64,000 bases of DNA from Pseudonocardia sp. CNS-004 (GTDB taxonomy: Bacteria > Actinomycetota > Actinomycetes > Mycobacteriales > Pseudonocardiaceae): positions 230,405 through 294,404 of the forward strand of contig MKJV01000090.1 in assembly GCA_001942185.1 (NCBI GenBank). Reading direction: 5' to 3'. The notes beneath the pieces are model-generated. The model was not told where the DNA came from. It searched no databases and was given only the letters and a program-made list of their open reading frames with translations. Both the position numbers and the translations under genes were made by a program. Shown piece by piece: positions 1 to 11,834 of this stretch (within the stretch, counting starts at the first letter, position 1; every line of letters starts with the position of its first letter).

Positions 1-1
1 G

Positions 2-619
2 TCGATCCTCGCGTACCGGTCGGGCCTCGACATCGACCTCTCGCCGCCCGCACCGCACGCGGTGGCGGACGCGGCCCGCCGCTGGGTCGGCTCCGGCGAG
101 CCCCGGCTCACCGACCCGGTGCTCCTGCGCCACGGCCTGCACGCCGCCGTGCGCCGGGGCCTCCCGATCCAGATCCACACCGGGTTCGGCGACCGCGACC
201 TCGACCTGCACCGCGCCAACCCGGTCCACCTGCTCGACTTCCTGCGCACGCCGGGCGTGGCGGACGTGCCGGTCATGCTCCTGCACTGCTACCCCTACCA
301 CCGCGAGGCGGGCTACCTCGCGCAGGCGTTCGGAAACGTCCACTTCGACGTCGGGCTCGCGGTGAACCACGTCGGGGTGCGCAGCACCCAGGTGGTGGCG
401 GAATCCTTCGAGCTGGCCCCGTTCGCGAAGCAGCTCTACTCCTCCGATGCCTGGGGGCCGCCCGAGCTGCACCACCTCGGCGCCGTCCTGTGGCGCAGGG
501 CGATGACGTCGGTGCTGGGCCGCTGGGTGGAGGACGGCGACTGGGCGGTCGCGGACGCGCTGCGGGTGGTCGACATGGTCGGGCGGGACAACGCACGGCG
601 GGTCTACCGGCTGGGCTGA
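2..619 (+). CDS. Amidohydrolase family protein, 3' part (5' end outside window)
   Basis: The reading frame is open from the first bases of the window, so the N-terminal part is missing; about 205 residues remain. It looks like the C-terminal half of an amidohydrolase-2 type TIM-barrel metal-dependent hydrolase. Visible family-like features are a histidine strand (QIHTGFGD), a second histidine strand (LLHCYPYHREAG) and a late aspartate (YSSDAWGPPE) in the position of the last metal or proton-relay residue. The layout resembles the amidohydrolase half of FluG-like or gamma-glutamyl-type proteins, but the substrate cannot be told. The next gene starts 25 bp downstream on the same strand, so they may be co-transcribed. 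Confidence 0.65.
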   Translation, partial: SILAYRSGLDIDLSPPAPHAVADAARRWVGSGEPRLTDPVLLRHGLHAAVRRGLPIQIHTGFGDRDLDLHRANPVHLLDFLRTPGVADVPVMLLHCYPYHREAGYLAQAFGNVHFDVGLAVNHVGVRSTQVVAESFELAPFAKQLYSSDAWGPPELHHLGAVLWRRAMTSVLGRWVEDGDWAVADALRVVDMVGRDNARRVYRLG

Positions 620-644
620 ACACGGGCGTTGGGAAGATCGGTAC

Positions 645-1423
645 GTGACCCACGCAGCGACCCCCGACGGCGTGCGCATCGCCTTCCAGACCTCCGGCGC
701 CGGAGCTCCGTTGCTGCTGCTCAGCGGCCAGGCGAGCTCGCACCGGTGGTGGACCCGCGTACGCGCGGACTTCGACGACTACCGCCAGGTCGTCACCATG
801 GACTACCGCGGCACCGGCGACAGCGACGCACCGCCGGGGCCGTACAGCACACGCGGCTTCGCCGAGGACGTGATCGCCGTGCTGAACCACCTCGGCATCG
901 AACAGGCCGACGTCTACGGCACGTCGATGGGCGGCCGGGTCGCGCAGTGGATCGCCGTGGAGCACCCGCACCGGGTGCGGCGCCTCGTGCTCGGATGCAC
1001 CTCACCGGGAGGCGTCCACGCCGTCGAGCGCTCCCCCGCGGTGCGCCGGGCCCTCGCCGACCCCGACCCGGCCACCGCCCGCCGCGCCCTGCTCGACCTC
1101 ATGTACACGCCCGGGTGGATCGAGCGGCACCCGGAGCCGTACTGGACCCTGGGCGACCCCGCCATGACCCGCGCCGCCCGCCACCAGCACCTCCTCGCGT
1201 CCGGCGGGCACGACGCGTGGGACGCCCTCCCCGGGATCACCGCACCCACGCTCGTGCTGCACGGCGACCGGGACGAGCTCAACCCCACGGCCAACGCGCC
1301 GCTACTGGCCGACCGGATCCCCGGCGCCGGCTGCAGCTGATCACCGGTGCGCGGCACGCCTACTTCGAGGAGTTCCGCGACATGGCGGGCCCGGCGGTGC
1401 GGGAGTTCCTGACCGCCGCTTGA
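645..1423 (+). CDS. Alpha/beta hydrolase (one frameshift)
   Basis: A roughly 259-residue alpha/beta-hydrolase-fold enzyme starting at GTG 645. The oxyanion region, the nucleophile elbow (YGTSMGG, Ser), the acid (HGDRDELNP, Asp) and the catalytic His (TGARHAYFEEF) appear in the usual order. The His lies in a different frame from the rest: reading must shift by one missing base near 1326-1331, after which the C-terminus runs to the TGA at 1423. Without the shift the protein would stop at 1340 without its His. Substrate unknown; the family covers esterases, haloperoxidase-like and meta-cleavage hydrolases. Confidence 0.75.
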
Positions 1424-1603
1424 TGCCGCTCGGCGGTGCTGCCGCTGCGGGTGTCGATCGCCGTGCCGACCGGGCAGCGGCGGGTTCACCGGAAGGCCGG
1501 ATGACCGCACGTCGACGGGCGGGGACGAGCCGGGATCGTCCGGAACGCCGCCACGACCGAACAGGTCGGATCTCGATGATTGAGAGAAGTTGCCGGATCG
1601 GGA
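1424..1603. other. Intergenic stretch between convergent genes
   Basis: About 180 bp between the hydrolase and the convergent IclR gene. No convincing ORF, strong hairpin or repeat is seen; the last third is less GC-rich than its surroundings. Confidence 0.5.
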
Positions 1604-2350
1604 TCAGTGCGGCAGGCGACGGGAGATGCCCCGTGCGGCCGCCCTGAGCACCGGCACCACCGTGTAGGCCTGACCGTCGTTCGGCACCACGGCCGAGAGC
1701 GCGGCCACCACCCGATCGCTCCCGTCGCGCACCGGCACCGCGATCCCCGTCGCGTCCAGGTGGATGTGCCCGTTGGTGATGACGTAGCCGTTGCGCCGGA
1801 TCCCGGCCAGCACCTCCCGGAGCCGGGCCGGATCGGTGATCGTGTTCGGGGTGACCGGCGCGAGCGGCAGGCCGTACACCCGCTCCTGCAGCTCTCGCGA
1901 ACCGAACGCCAGCAGCACCAGCCCCGACGACGACACGTGCAACGGCAACCGCCCCGCGATGCGGGTCAGGTTGATGACCGCGCCCTGGGCCGACAGCCGC
2001 TCGACGAACAGCACGTCCTCCCCGTCGAGCACCCCCAGCTGGACGTGGTGTCCCACCACGGCGTGGAGGTCCTCCAGGTACGGCATCGCCGCCTCACGCA
2101 GCGACAACGTCGGCGACGCCCGCTGCGCCAGCTCCCACAGCCGGACCCCGATCTCCACCCGGCCGCTCGCGGTCCGGGCCAGCAGCCCGTGCCGAACCAG
2201 CTCCGCCACCAGCCGGGAGGCCGTGGCGAGGTGCAACCCCGACCGCCGCGCGATCTCGGTGACCGTCAGCTCCGGGTCGGTGGAGGTGAACACCTCCACG
2301 ATGCGCACGGCGCGCGACAGCACGGACTCTCCTGTCGCCACCCGCGGCAT
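1604..2350 (-). CDS. IclR-family transcriptional regulator
   Basis: A 248-residue protein of normal IclR length. An N-terminal winged helix-turn-helix occupies about residues 10-70 (LTVTEIARRSGLHLATASRL is the HTH), followed by the IclR effector-binding domain (YLEDLHAVVGHHVQLGVLDG, then PLHVSSSGLVLLAFGS, then a C-terminal VPVRDGSDRVVAALSAVVP segment). Members sense small organic acids or aromatics and usually control adjacent catabolic genes. Its neighbours are an alpha/beta hydrolase (convergent) and metH (upstream, same strand, 54 bp away), so the target is not obvious. Confidence 0.85.
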   Translation of the reverse strand: MPRVATGESVLSRAVRIVEVFTSTDPELTVTEIARRSGLHLATASRLVAELVRHGLLARTASGRVEIGVRLWELAQRASPTLSLREAAMPYLEDLHAVVGHHVQLGVLDGEDVLFVERLSAQGAVINLTRIAGRLPLHVSSSGLVLLAFGSRELQERVYGLPLAPVTPNTITDPARLREVLAGIRRNGYVITNGHIHLDATGIAVPVRDGSDRVVAALSAVVPNDGQAYTVVPVLRAAARGISRRLPH

Positions 2351-2404
2351 CTCAGGAGCCTCCCACGCGCACGACCGGCCGGTGCCCGACCGGCCCGGCG
2401 CTGA

Positions 2405-6003
<3,599 letters not shown>

Positions 6004-6007
6004 GTGC

Positions 6008-6031
6008 GCGCCCTCCGGTGACCGGAGGCGC
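6008..6031 (-). promoter_or_regulatory. Ribosome-binding-site sequestering hairpin of metH (expression platform)
   Basis: Directly after the aptamer, GCGCCUCCGG (6031-6022) can pair with CCGGAGGGCGC (6018-6008): ten base pairs, a three-base loop and one bulged G. The whole Shine-Dalgarno GGAGGG is buried in the 3' arm. The 5' arm GCGCCU is the same stretch used for the aptamer pseudoknot, so the two folds exclude each other. This predicts a translational ON switch: SAH binding frees the ribosome site. Confidence 0.75.
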
Positions 6032-6097
6032 CCTTGCTGCACGTCGTGGCGGACCGAGCGTGGCGGACTCGCGGTCCGTTGCAGCGCCTCTCGACCC
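6026..6097 (-). promoter_or_regulatory. SAH riboswitch aptamer in the metH leader
   Basis: Read on the minus strand, the leader folds into the S-adenosylhomocysteine aptamer. P1 is GGGUCGAG (6097-6090) with CUCGGUCC (6058-6051), eight pairs with two G-U. P2 is CGGAC (6078-6074) with GUCCG (6068-6064), closed by a five-base loop. The pseudoknot is AGGCGC (6089-6084) with GCGCCU (6031-6026). The conserved GCUGCAA after the pseudoknot strand and a CCACGCUCG close to the consensus are present. SAH riboswitches are known to activate ahcY, metH and metF genes when SAH accumulates. Confidence 0.85.
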
Positions 6098-6203
6098 GTG
6101 CCCGACAGCCTACCGGGCGTCGCAACTCGCCTCTGAACTGCGAACGACAAGCATGTTCACTCAACGGTCAGCCACTGACCGGAATGCCGGCGAGAGTTCG
6201 GGC

Positions 6204-6707
6204 ATGGACGACGAGATCCTCCTCCCGGCTCACTCCGTTCCCGGCGCCGGCGCCGTGCTCAACCCGTTCGTGATCGTGGACGACGCCGCCGGCCTGATCA
6301 CCTTCGTCTCCGAGGTGTTCGGCGTCCCCGAGACCGCCGAGGCCAGGACTTCGATGCCGGACGGCAAGCTGATCCACGCCGAGCTCAGGCTGGGCACCGT
6401 CAACCTGATGACGGCCGACCGGCTGGACGGATGGCCGGCACGCCCCGGGCTGCTGCAGGTGTGGGTCCGGGACGTGGCGACGGTGCTGGAGCGGGCCACC
6501 GCCCGGGGCGCCACCACGGTCACCGAGCCGACCCCGTTCTACGGCGAGACGACGCTCGGCCGGATCCTCGATCCCTGGCAGAACATCTGGTGGCTGTGGG
6601 CACCCGCGCCCGGCCGGCCGGATCCGACACCTCACTGGGACGGCGGTTCGACCGCGATCTTCTCGACGCTGGACGACGCGCTGCGGTCGTTGGCCGAGCC
6701 GGGGTGA
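6204..6707 (+). CDS. VOC (glyoxalase/PhnB-like) family protein
   Basis: A 167-residue protein from ATG 6204. It shows two beta-alpha-beta-beta-beta modules of the vicinal-oxygen-chelate fold: NPFVIVDDAAGLITFVSEVFG at the start and LLQVWVRDVATVLERATARG in the second half, ending with the PhnB-like GRILDPWQNIWWLW. It lacks an obvious full 2-His-1-Glu metal triad, so it may be a non-catalytic or binding member. It is transcribed divergently from metH across a gap that contains the metH riboswitch leader. Function unknown. Confidence 0.7.
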   Translation: MDDEILLPAHSVPGAGAVLNPFVIVDDAAGLITFVSEVFGVPETAEARTSMPDGKLIHAELRLGTVNLMTADRLDGWPARPGLLQVWVRDVATVLERATARGATTVTEPTPFYGETTLGRILDPWQNIWWLWAPAPGRPDPTPHWDGGSTAIFSTLDDALRSLAEPG

Positions 6708-6755
6708 CGTCTCCGAACCGATCACCCCATTGACGCCACGCGCCCGCTGGACCAG

Positions 6756-6783
6756 TGTCCCATCAGGCGGACACATGTCCGGC
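6756..6783. promoter_or_regulatory. Cluster of TGTCC / GCGGACA half-sites upstream of hydrolase
   Basis: TGTCC (6756-6760), GCGGACA (6767-6773) and TGTCCGGC (6776-6783) lie 20-47 bp upstream of the hydrolase start. They are the half-sites of the 17-bp palindrome found at 10239, 15972 and 16886, but the spacing is one base longer, so this is a weaker member of the set. Confidence 0.4.
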
Positions 6784-6802
6784 GCTACTCGAGGAGGAGA
6801 GC

Positions 6803-7608
6803 GTGAACGTTCCCGGCACCGGTCCCCAGCCGACGAGGGTCGCGATGGGGTCGGGAGAGGTCAACCTGTTCCGGCGCGGTTCGGGACGGCCGGTCGTGGT
6901 CCTGCACGCGGCCGGCGGGGCCGGGGCGTGGAACCCCTACCTGCACCGGCTCTCGGAACACTTCGACGTGCTCGCGCCCGACCACCCCGGGTTCGGCCGG
7001 AGCGACGAGCTGCCCGAGATCGAGACGGTGCCCCAGCTCGCGCAGCACTACGTGCGGCTGCTGGACGCGCTGGGCCTGGAGCGGATCGATCTCGTCGGCG
7101 CGTCGTTCGGCGGGTGGATCGCGGCCGAGCTGGCCGCGGCGGCACCGGACCGGGTCGAGCGCCTGGTCCTCATGGCCCCGGCCGGGCTGTCCGTCCCCGG
7201 CGCCGAACCGGCCGACCTGTTCACGATGTCGCCGGAGCAGATCGTGCGGGCCCTGTTCCTCGACCGGGCGATCGCCGACGCGGCGCTGGCGGCACCCCCG
7301 AGCGAGGAGGTCGCCCGGCAGGCGGCGCGCGACGGCGCGGCGTTCGCGCGCTTCGCCCGGCACCCGTTCCTGCACGACCCGGGGCTGCCCGCGCGCCTGC
7401 CCTCGATCACGGCACGCACCCTCGTGCTGGCCGCCGAGGCCGACGAGATCATCCCGCGCCCGCACAGCGAGGCCTACGCCGCGGCGATCGACGCGCGGCG
7501 CTGCGCGTCGTGCCCGGCTGCGGGCACGCGCTCTACCAGGAGCTCCCCGACGCGGTGGCCGACGAGGTGATCGGGTTCCTCGCCGCGCCGGAGACGGCGG
7601 CACGCTAG
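6803..7608 (+). CDS. Alpha/beta hydrolase, meta-cleavage-product-hydrolase type (one frameshift)
   Basis: Starts at GTG 6803 behind GAGGAGGAG. About 268 residues with the nucleophile elbow VGASFGGW (Ser), the acid AEADEIIPRP (Asp) and the His in VPGCGHALYQE. This arrangement is common in MhpC/BphD-type hydrolases that split carbon-carbon bonds of ring-opened aromatics, although related esterases look alike. The His is in another frame; one missing base near 7497 restores it and gives the stop at 7608. Half-sites of the palindrome at the other promoters of this island lie upstream, suggesting co-regulation with the LigAB ring-cleavage genes. Confidence 0.75.
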
Positions 7609-7643
7609 CCGGGCGATGCCGGACCCGGCCGGCGGCCCGAGCC

Positions 7644-7694
7644 GATCAGGACCGAGTCGATCAGGTCCGGGCCGATCAGGTCCGGGCCGATCAG
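7644..7694. repeat. 15-bp tandem repeat, about 3.4 copies
   Basis: The unit GATCAGGTCCGGGCC recurs at 7644, 7659, 7674 and 7689 with a strict 15-bp period; the first copy is diverged and the last is partial. It lies just beyond the end of the hydrolase gene. Confidence 0.8.
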
Positions 7695-7705
7695 CCGGGG
7701 CGGCT

Positions 7706-7835
7706 CGTGATCGCCGGAAATGGTGCCGCGACGACTGATCTGTCGTCGTGCCACCACTGTCGACGATCGCATGATCGGCGGAGATGGTGGCAGAGGGTCA
7801 CATCCGACGCTCTCGAACCACTTCCGGTGATCACG
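7706..7835. repeat. Composite palindromic intergenic repeat, family 1 copy A
   Basis: About 130 bp made of four copies of a motif like TGATCGCCGGAAATGGTG in alternating orientation (+, -, +, -), beginning CGTGATCGCCGGAAATGG and ending CCACTTCCGGTGATCACG. The same architecture and sequence recur at 19792-19929. Both copies lie between the 3' ends of convergent genes, like REP/BIME elements. No transposase is nearby. Confidence 0.75.
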
Positions 7836-7853
7836 CGCCCCGGCCGGCACACG

Positions 7854-8998
7854 CTAGCGGTCCTGCGGCACCAGGTTCATGTAGAGCCAGTCGTGTCCGG
7901 GCGCGAGCCCGCCGAGGTGCGCCCGCAACCCTCGACCACCCCGGGTGCGGACGTGACGTGCTGCGTGCCCGCGTGCATGTCCCGGAAGTACCGCTGGAGA
8001 ACGCCGGCGCGCAGTGCCGTGGTGCCGCCCGCGCGGTAGACCGCGCCGCTGATCTCCTCCGCCGCCCAGGTGGCGTTGTAGAGGGCCAGGCGCACCATCG
8101 TCTTCTGCCGCGCGTCGAGCGGGTCGCCCGCGCGGATCGTCCCGCTCACCCCGCGCCAGGCGTCGTGGACGAACGCCCGTGCCGCGTGCCAGCGGGCCTC
8201 GGCCTCGCCGTAGACCGTGTGGAAGTGCGGGTTGTCGGCCATCGTGCCGGGGCGGCCCGCCTTCGAGCGGACCAGCGCGGCCAGCTCGTCGAGCATCCGG
8301 CGGGAGACGCCCAGCGCCCATCCGGAGTGCCCGACCAGCGCGAAGTGGATGATCCCGAGCCGGAAGAGGTTCCCGCCACGCACCGGGGTCTCGGTGGGCC
8401 CGTGGTGGGTGAAGGCCGCCGGGACGTGGACGTCGTCGATCGTGTAGTCGATGCTGCCGGTGGCCCGCAGGCCCAGGACGTCCCAGTTGTCGACCAGCTC
8501 GGCCTGCTCCACGGGCAGCACGAAGATCAGCGGCTCACCGGTGTCCTCGACGACACCGAGCGTGTGGATCCACTGGGCGTGCTTGATGCCGGACGCGAAG
8601 GACCACGAGCCGGACAGCCGGTAGCCGTCGCCGTCGCGCACGGCCCGGCCGGGCCGGGTGCCCTGCCCCGCGACGACCGGGAAGCGCGGCCCGCCGAACA
8701 TCGCGGCCACTGCCTCGTCACCCAGGTAGGCCCCGCCGGTGCCGGTGGCGAGCGCGGCGGCCATCTGGACCCAGGCGGCCGAGGGGTCGGCCTCCGCGAG
8801 CGACTGGACGACGTCGAGGGAGGACAGCGGGTCGAGCTCGGAACCGCCGAGCGGTTGCGGCACCCACATGCCGAACAGGCCGTGCTCGTGCAGGGCGTCG
8901 ACGACCGGTCCGGCGAGGTCGCCCGCCTCCTCGCCCGCGGCGGCGTGCCGGTCGAGCAGGGGTTGCAGGTCACGGGCGGCCGCGACGATGTCACCCAC
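7854..8998 (-). CDS. Acyl-CoA-dehydrogenase-fold flavin monooxygenase/oxidoreductase (one frameshift)
   Basis: About 381 residues of the acyl-CoA dehydrogenase superfamily: an N-terminal helical domain, a middle beta domain (GSWSFASGIKHAQW, FVLPVEQAELVDNWDVLGLRA) and a C-terminal four-helix bundle (LVGHSGWALGVSRRMLDEL). The GSWxFxSG pattern and the absence of a clear catalytic Glu fit the HsaA/HpaB-like group D flavin hydroxylases more than true dehydrogenases; such enzymes hydroxylate aromatic rings with a partner flavin reductase. The C-terminus (APGHDWLYMNLVPQDR) is reached by a one-base shift near 7935. The GTG start lies one base after the P450 stop, so the two are translationally coupled. 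Confidence 0.75.
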
Positions 8999-8999
8999 C

Positions 9000-10193
9000 T
9001 CAGGCCTCCGTCTCGACCGTGACCGGCACGGTGCCGAACGCGCGGATCAGGTTGTTGAGGGCCCGCTCGGGCGGCCCGGCGAGGCGGAACCGGGTGACGG
9101 AGCGGGCGAGCGCGGTGAGCAGCGACTCGGTCTCCATGCGGGCGAGGGCCTGCCCGGCGCAGCCGTGCTCGCCGACGCCGAAACCGAGCTGCTGCACGGC
9201 GTCGGGGCGCGTGACGTCGAACTCGTCGGCGCGCGCGAACTTGCGCTCGTCGCGGTTGGCCGACGCGTAGATCACCAGGACCCGGGACCCGGCCGGGACC
9301 GGCACTCCGCCGATCTGCGTGTCGGTCTCGGCCAGGCGGCCGAACGCCCGGATCGGCGACTCGAACCGCACGACCTCGTTCACGGCGTTCGGGACCAGGG
9401 ACGGGTCGGCCCGGATGCGGTCCCACTGCTCGGGGTGCTGCGCGAACAGCCAGATCGCGCTGCCGACGGCGCTGATCGTGGTGTCGAGCGACGGCGCCAG
9501 GTAGTCGAGCATCAGCATCATGGACTGCTCGGTGGTGATCTCGCCGCGGTCGCGCGCCTCGAGAACGCCCGCGCCGAGGCTGCCGGGCAGGACGTTGCCG
9601 GTGCGGACGAGCTCGGCGCCGAACGCCGCCATCTCCCCGCACTTGGGCATCGCCCGCTCGGCGCGCGCGTTCATCGGCCCGAACGAGTCGAAGTTCGCGC
9701 CCGCCCACTCCAGCAGGTGCTCGCGCCCCTCCTGCGGCCAGCCGATGAAATCCGGCACGACCGACAGCGGTAGTGCCCGCGCCAGGTCGGACACCGCGTC
9801 GAAGGCGCCCTGCCGCACGAGGCCTTCGACGAGCTCGTCGGCCCGCTGCGTGACCAGCTCGCGCATCGGGCGCAGCGCCCTCGGCATCATCCGGTGGGCC
9901 ACCACCTTGCGCAGGTGCGCGTGCAGCTCGCCGTCGCTGGCGAGCGTGCAGCCCAGGATCGCCTGGTTGGCCGGCTCGTTGAGGGCGATCCCGTTCGCCG
10001 ACCGGAAGGTGTCGCTGTCCAGCAGGACGGCGCGGACGTCGGCGTGGCGCGACACCGCGAACGCCTCGTGCCGTTCCAGCCAGACGGCCGGCCCGAGCTC
10101 GCGCAGGGCGCGGTAGTGCTCGTAGGGCTCGAGGAGCGCCTCGTCGGTGTAGATGTCCGCGTCGTAGGTCGGGGTGGCGACGCTCGCGGTCAT
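9000..10193 (-). CDS. Cytochrome P450
   Basis: A 397-residue soluble bacterial P450. It has the heme-binding loop FGVGEHGCAGQALA with the cysteine ligand, the K-helix ExxR as EVVR and an I-helix LAPSLDTT near residue 240. The usual acidic-alcohol AGxDT pattern is partly kept (LDTT). The subfamily is not certain; the sequence has the general look of P450s that hydroxylate or O-demethylate small aromatics or terpenes, and the neighbouring ring-cleavage genes favour an aromatic substrate. No ferredoxin or reductase gene is adjacent. It heads the P450-monooxygenase pair downstream of the palindrome at 10239. Confidence 0.9.
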   Translation of the reverse strand: MTASVATPTYDADIYTDEALLEPYEHYRALRELGPAVWLERHEAFAVSRHADVRAVLLDSDTFRSANGIALNEPANQAILGCTLASDGELHAHLRKVVAHRMMPRALRPMRELVTQRADELVEGLVRQGAFDAVSDLARALPLSVVPDFIGWPQEGREHLLEWAGANFDSFGPMNARAERAMPKCGEMAAFGAELVRTGNVLPGSLGAGVLEARDRGEITTEQSMMLMLDYLAPSLDTTISAVGSAIWLFAQHPEQWDRIRADPSLVPNAVNEVVRFESPIRAFGRLAETDTQIGGVPVPAGSRVLVIYASANRDERKFARADEFDVTRPDAVQQLGFGVGEHGCAGQALARMETESLLTALARSVTRFRLAGPPERALNNLIRAFGTVPVTVETEA

Positions 10194-10238
10194 GTCCGAG
10201 ATCCTCCCGGCAACACTGCAGGTTGAAGAATGGACGGA

Positions 10239-10255
10239 TGTCCGCTGCGCGGACA
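10239..10255. promoter_or_regulatory. 17-bp palindrome TGTCCGC-N3-GCGGACA upstream of P450
   Basis: A perfect 7-3-7 inverted repeat (TGTCCGC TGC GCGGACA) 46-62 bp upstream of the P450 start. The same half-sites and spacing recur upstream of the CaiB gene (15972) and in the divergent IclR/amidohydrolase promoter (16886). Probable operator, most simply for the IclR protein encoded at 16038-16843. Confidence 0.7.
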
Positions 10256-10267
10256 GAGATCCGACGC

Positions 10268-10306
10268 TGCCGGAGCGTCATCGTGGTGTCAAGAACACGT
10301 CCGGCA
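10268..10306 (-). terminator. Stem-loop after the MetE-like gene
   Basis: TGCCGGA (10268-10274) pairs with TCCGGCA (10300-10306) around an inner GTGT/ACAC stem. It lies just past the stop of the MetE-like gene and before the P450 promoter; no T-run follows, so termination is only suggested. Confidence 0.4.
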
Positions 10307-10315
10307 GCCGGAAGG

Positions 10316-11346
10316 TCAGCCGAGCTCGGCGCGCAGCGTCCGGGCGGCGCCGGCCATGGCCTGCATCTTCCCGAACGCCGAGTCGCGCGGCAGGTACTTC
10401 ATGCCGCAGTCGGTGGCGATCACGATGCGCTCGGGCGGGACGTGGTCGAAGGCCCGCCGGACGCGCGTCGCCACCGTCTCCGGCGTCTCCACGGCGTGGT
10501 CGGACAGGTCGATGACGCCGAGGATGATCGTCTTGCCGGCGAGGTCGGAGAGCACGCCGAGGTCGAGCCCCGACTGCGCGGTCTCGATCGAGATCTGGTC
10601 GGCGGTGCAACCCGCGAGCTCGGGGAGGAACGAGTAGCCCTCCGGTCGCTCGTGGATGATCGCGGCGTAGCCGAAGCACAGGTGCACGGCGGTGGTGCCG
10701 GTGACCCCGTCGAGCGCCGCGTTCAGCGCCGCCAAGCCGTACGCGCGGGCGCGTCCGGGCGGGCCTGCAGGTACGGCTCGTCGATCTGCACGACGTCGGC
10801 GCCCGCCGCGAACAGGTCCTTGATCTCCGCGTTGACGGCGGCGGCGTAGCCCATCGCGGCCGCCTCGGCGTCCGGGTAGTGGTCGTTCTGGGCCTGCTGC
10901 GACATCGTGAACGGGCCGGGGACCGTGATCTTGATCGTGCGGTCGGTGTGGGCCCGCAGGAACTCCAGGTCAGCGACCTGCACGGCGTGCGGGCGGCTGA
11001 TCGGCCCGACGATGCGGGGCACCGGGTTGGGGTGGCCGCTGCGGTCGAGCGCGGTGCCCGGGTTGTCGATGTCGACGCCCTCGAGCGCGGTGGCGAAGTG
11101 GTTGCTGTAGCTCTCGCGCCGGATCTCCCCGTCGGTGAGGATGTCGAGCCCGGCCTCCTCCTGCAGCCGGATCGCCACGACCGTGGCGTCGTCCTGCGCC
11201 TCGGCGAGGTGCTCCGGCGGGATCCGCCACAGCTCCTTCGCCCGCACGCGGGGCGGGAACCGGCCGGCGAGCTTCGCGCGGTCGATCAGCCATTCCGGCT
11301 GGGCGTAGCTTCCGACAAGGGACGTCGGCAGCAGCGGCAACGACAC
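10316..11346 (-). CDS. Stand-alone MetE-core (cobalamin-independent methionine synthase-like) protein (one frameshift)
   Basis: About 343 residues matching only the C-terminal catalytic barrel of MetE (full MetE is about 750). It opens with LLPTSLVGSYAQPEWL and contains VVQIDEPYLQ. The putative zinc ligands appear as His-Cys in AVHLCFGYA, Glu in ISIETAQSG and Cys in ATDCGMKYLP. Families with this short form include core-MetE methyltransferases and epoxyalkane:coenzyme M transferases, so it need not make methionine. The two halves are in different frames joined by one missing base near 10735. It lies in an apparent aromatic-degradation island next to a P450, while a complete metH sits 4 kb away. 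Confidence 0.8.
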
Positions 11347-11381
11347 GGATCCTCCTCGAGGAGATCGATACGATCTTCGGT

Positions 11382-11803
11382 GTGACTGAACTTCCGGCCG
11401 AACTGCGGGACCTGATCGAGTCCGGTCCGCTGGCCCACCTGAGCACCATCAACCCCGACGGCAGCCCTCAGGTGAGCGCGATCTGGATCGGGCTGGACGG
11501 CGACGACGTCGTGTCCGGCCACATGGGCCGGTACGCCAAGCTGCGCAACATCGAACGCGACCCGCGGGTCGTGCTCTCGTTCGCCGCGCCCCGCGATCCC
11601 CGCGTCTTCCTGAACCCGTACGCCGTGCTGCGGGCGCGGGCCACGGTCGAACAGAGCGACGAGGCGTGGGACCTGCTCGACCGCCTGACGAAGGTCTACA
11701 TGACCCCCGACGACGCGTTCCCGGCCCCGAAGGGCCCGGCTACATCGTCCGCTACTCGGTGCAGCGGATCAGCGGGGTCGGGCCCTGGGCAGAGGGGCAC
11801 TAG
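11382..11803 (+). CDS. PPOX-class (pyridoxamine 5'-phosphate oxidase-like, F420-type) protein (one frameshift)
   Basis: About 140 residues of the split-barrel flavin/F420-binding fold: LRDLIESGPLAHLSTINPDG, VSAIWIGLDGDDVVSGHMG and RDPRVVLSFAAP are characteristic of small actinobacterial PPOX proteins that use F420 or FMN. The C-terminal strand GYIVRYSVQRISGVGPW is recovered by one missing base near 11735, giving the stop at 11801-11803. Divergent from the MetE-core gene with only 35 bp between starts, so the promoters overlap. Substrate unknown. Confidence 0.75.
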
Positions 11804-11834
11804 GGCCTCCACTAGGGCCTCCACTAGGGCCTCA
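11799..11834. repeat. 12-bp tandem repeat, three copies
   Basis: ACTAGGGCCTCC is repeated three times (last base of the third copy differs). Its CTAG core supplies the TAG stop of the PPOX gene on one strand and the TAG stop of the MDR gene on the other. Confidence 0.85.

Noticed and set aside
7605..7850. Small minus-strand ORF across the intergenic repeats
   Set aside because: It encodes only the repeats (DHRKW-type segments also arise from the other copy near 19.9 kb); no ribosome site or family.
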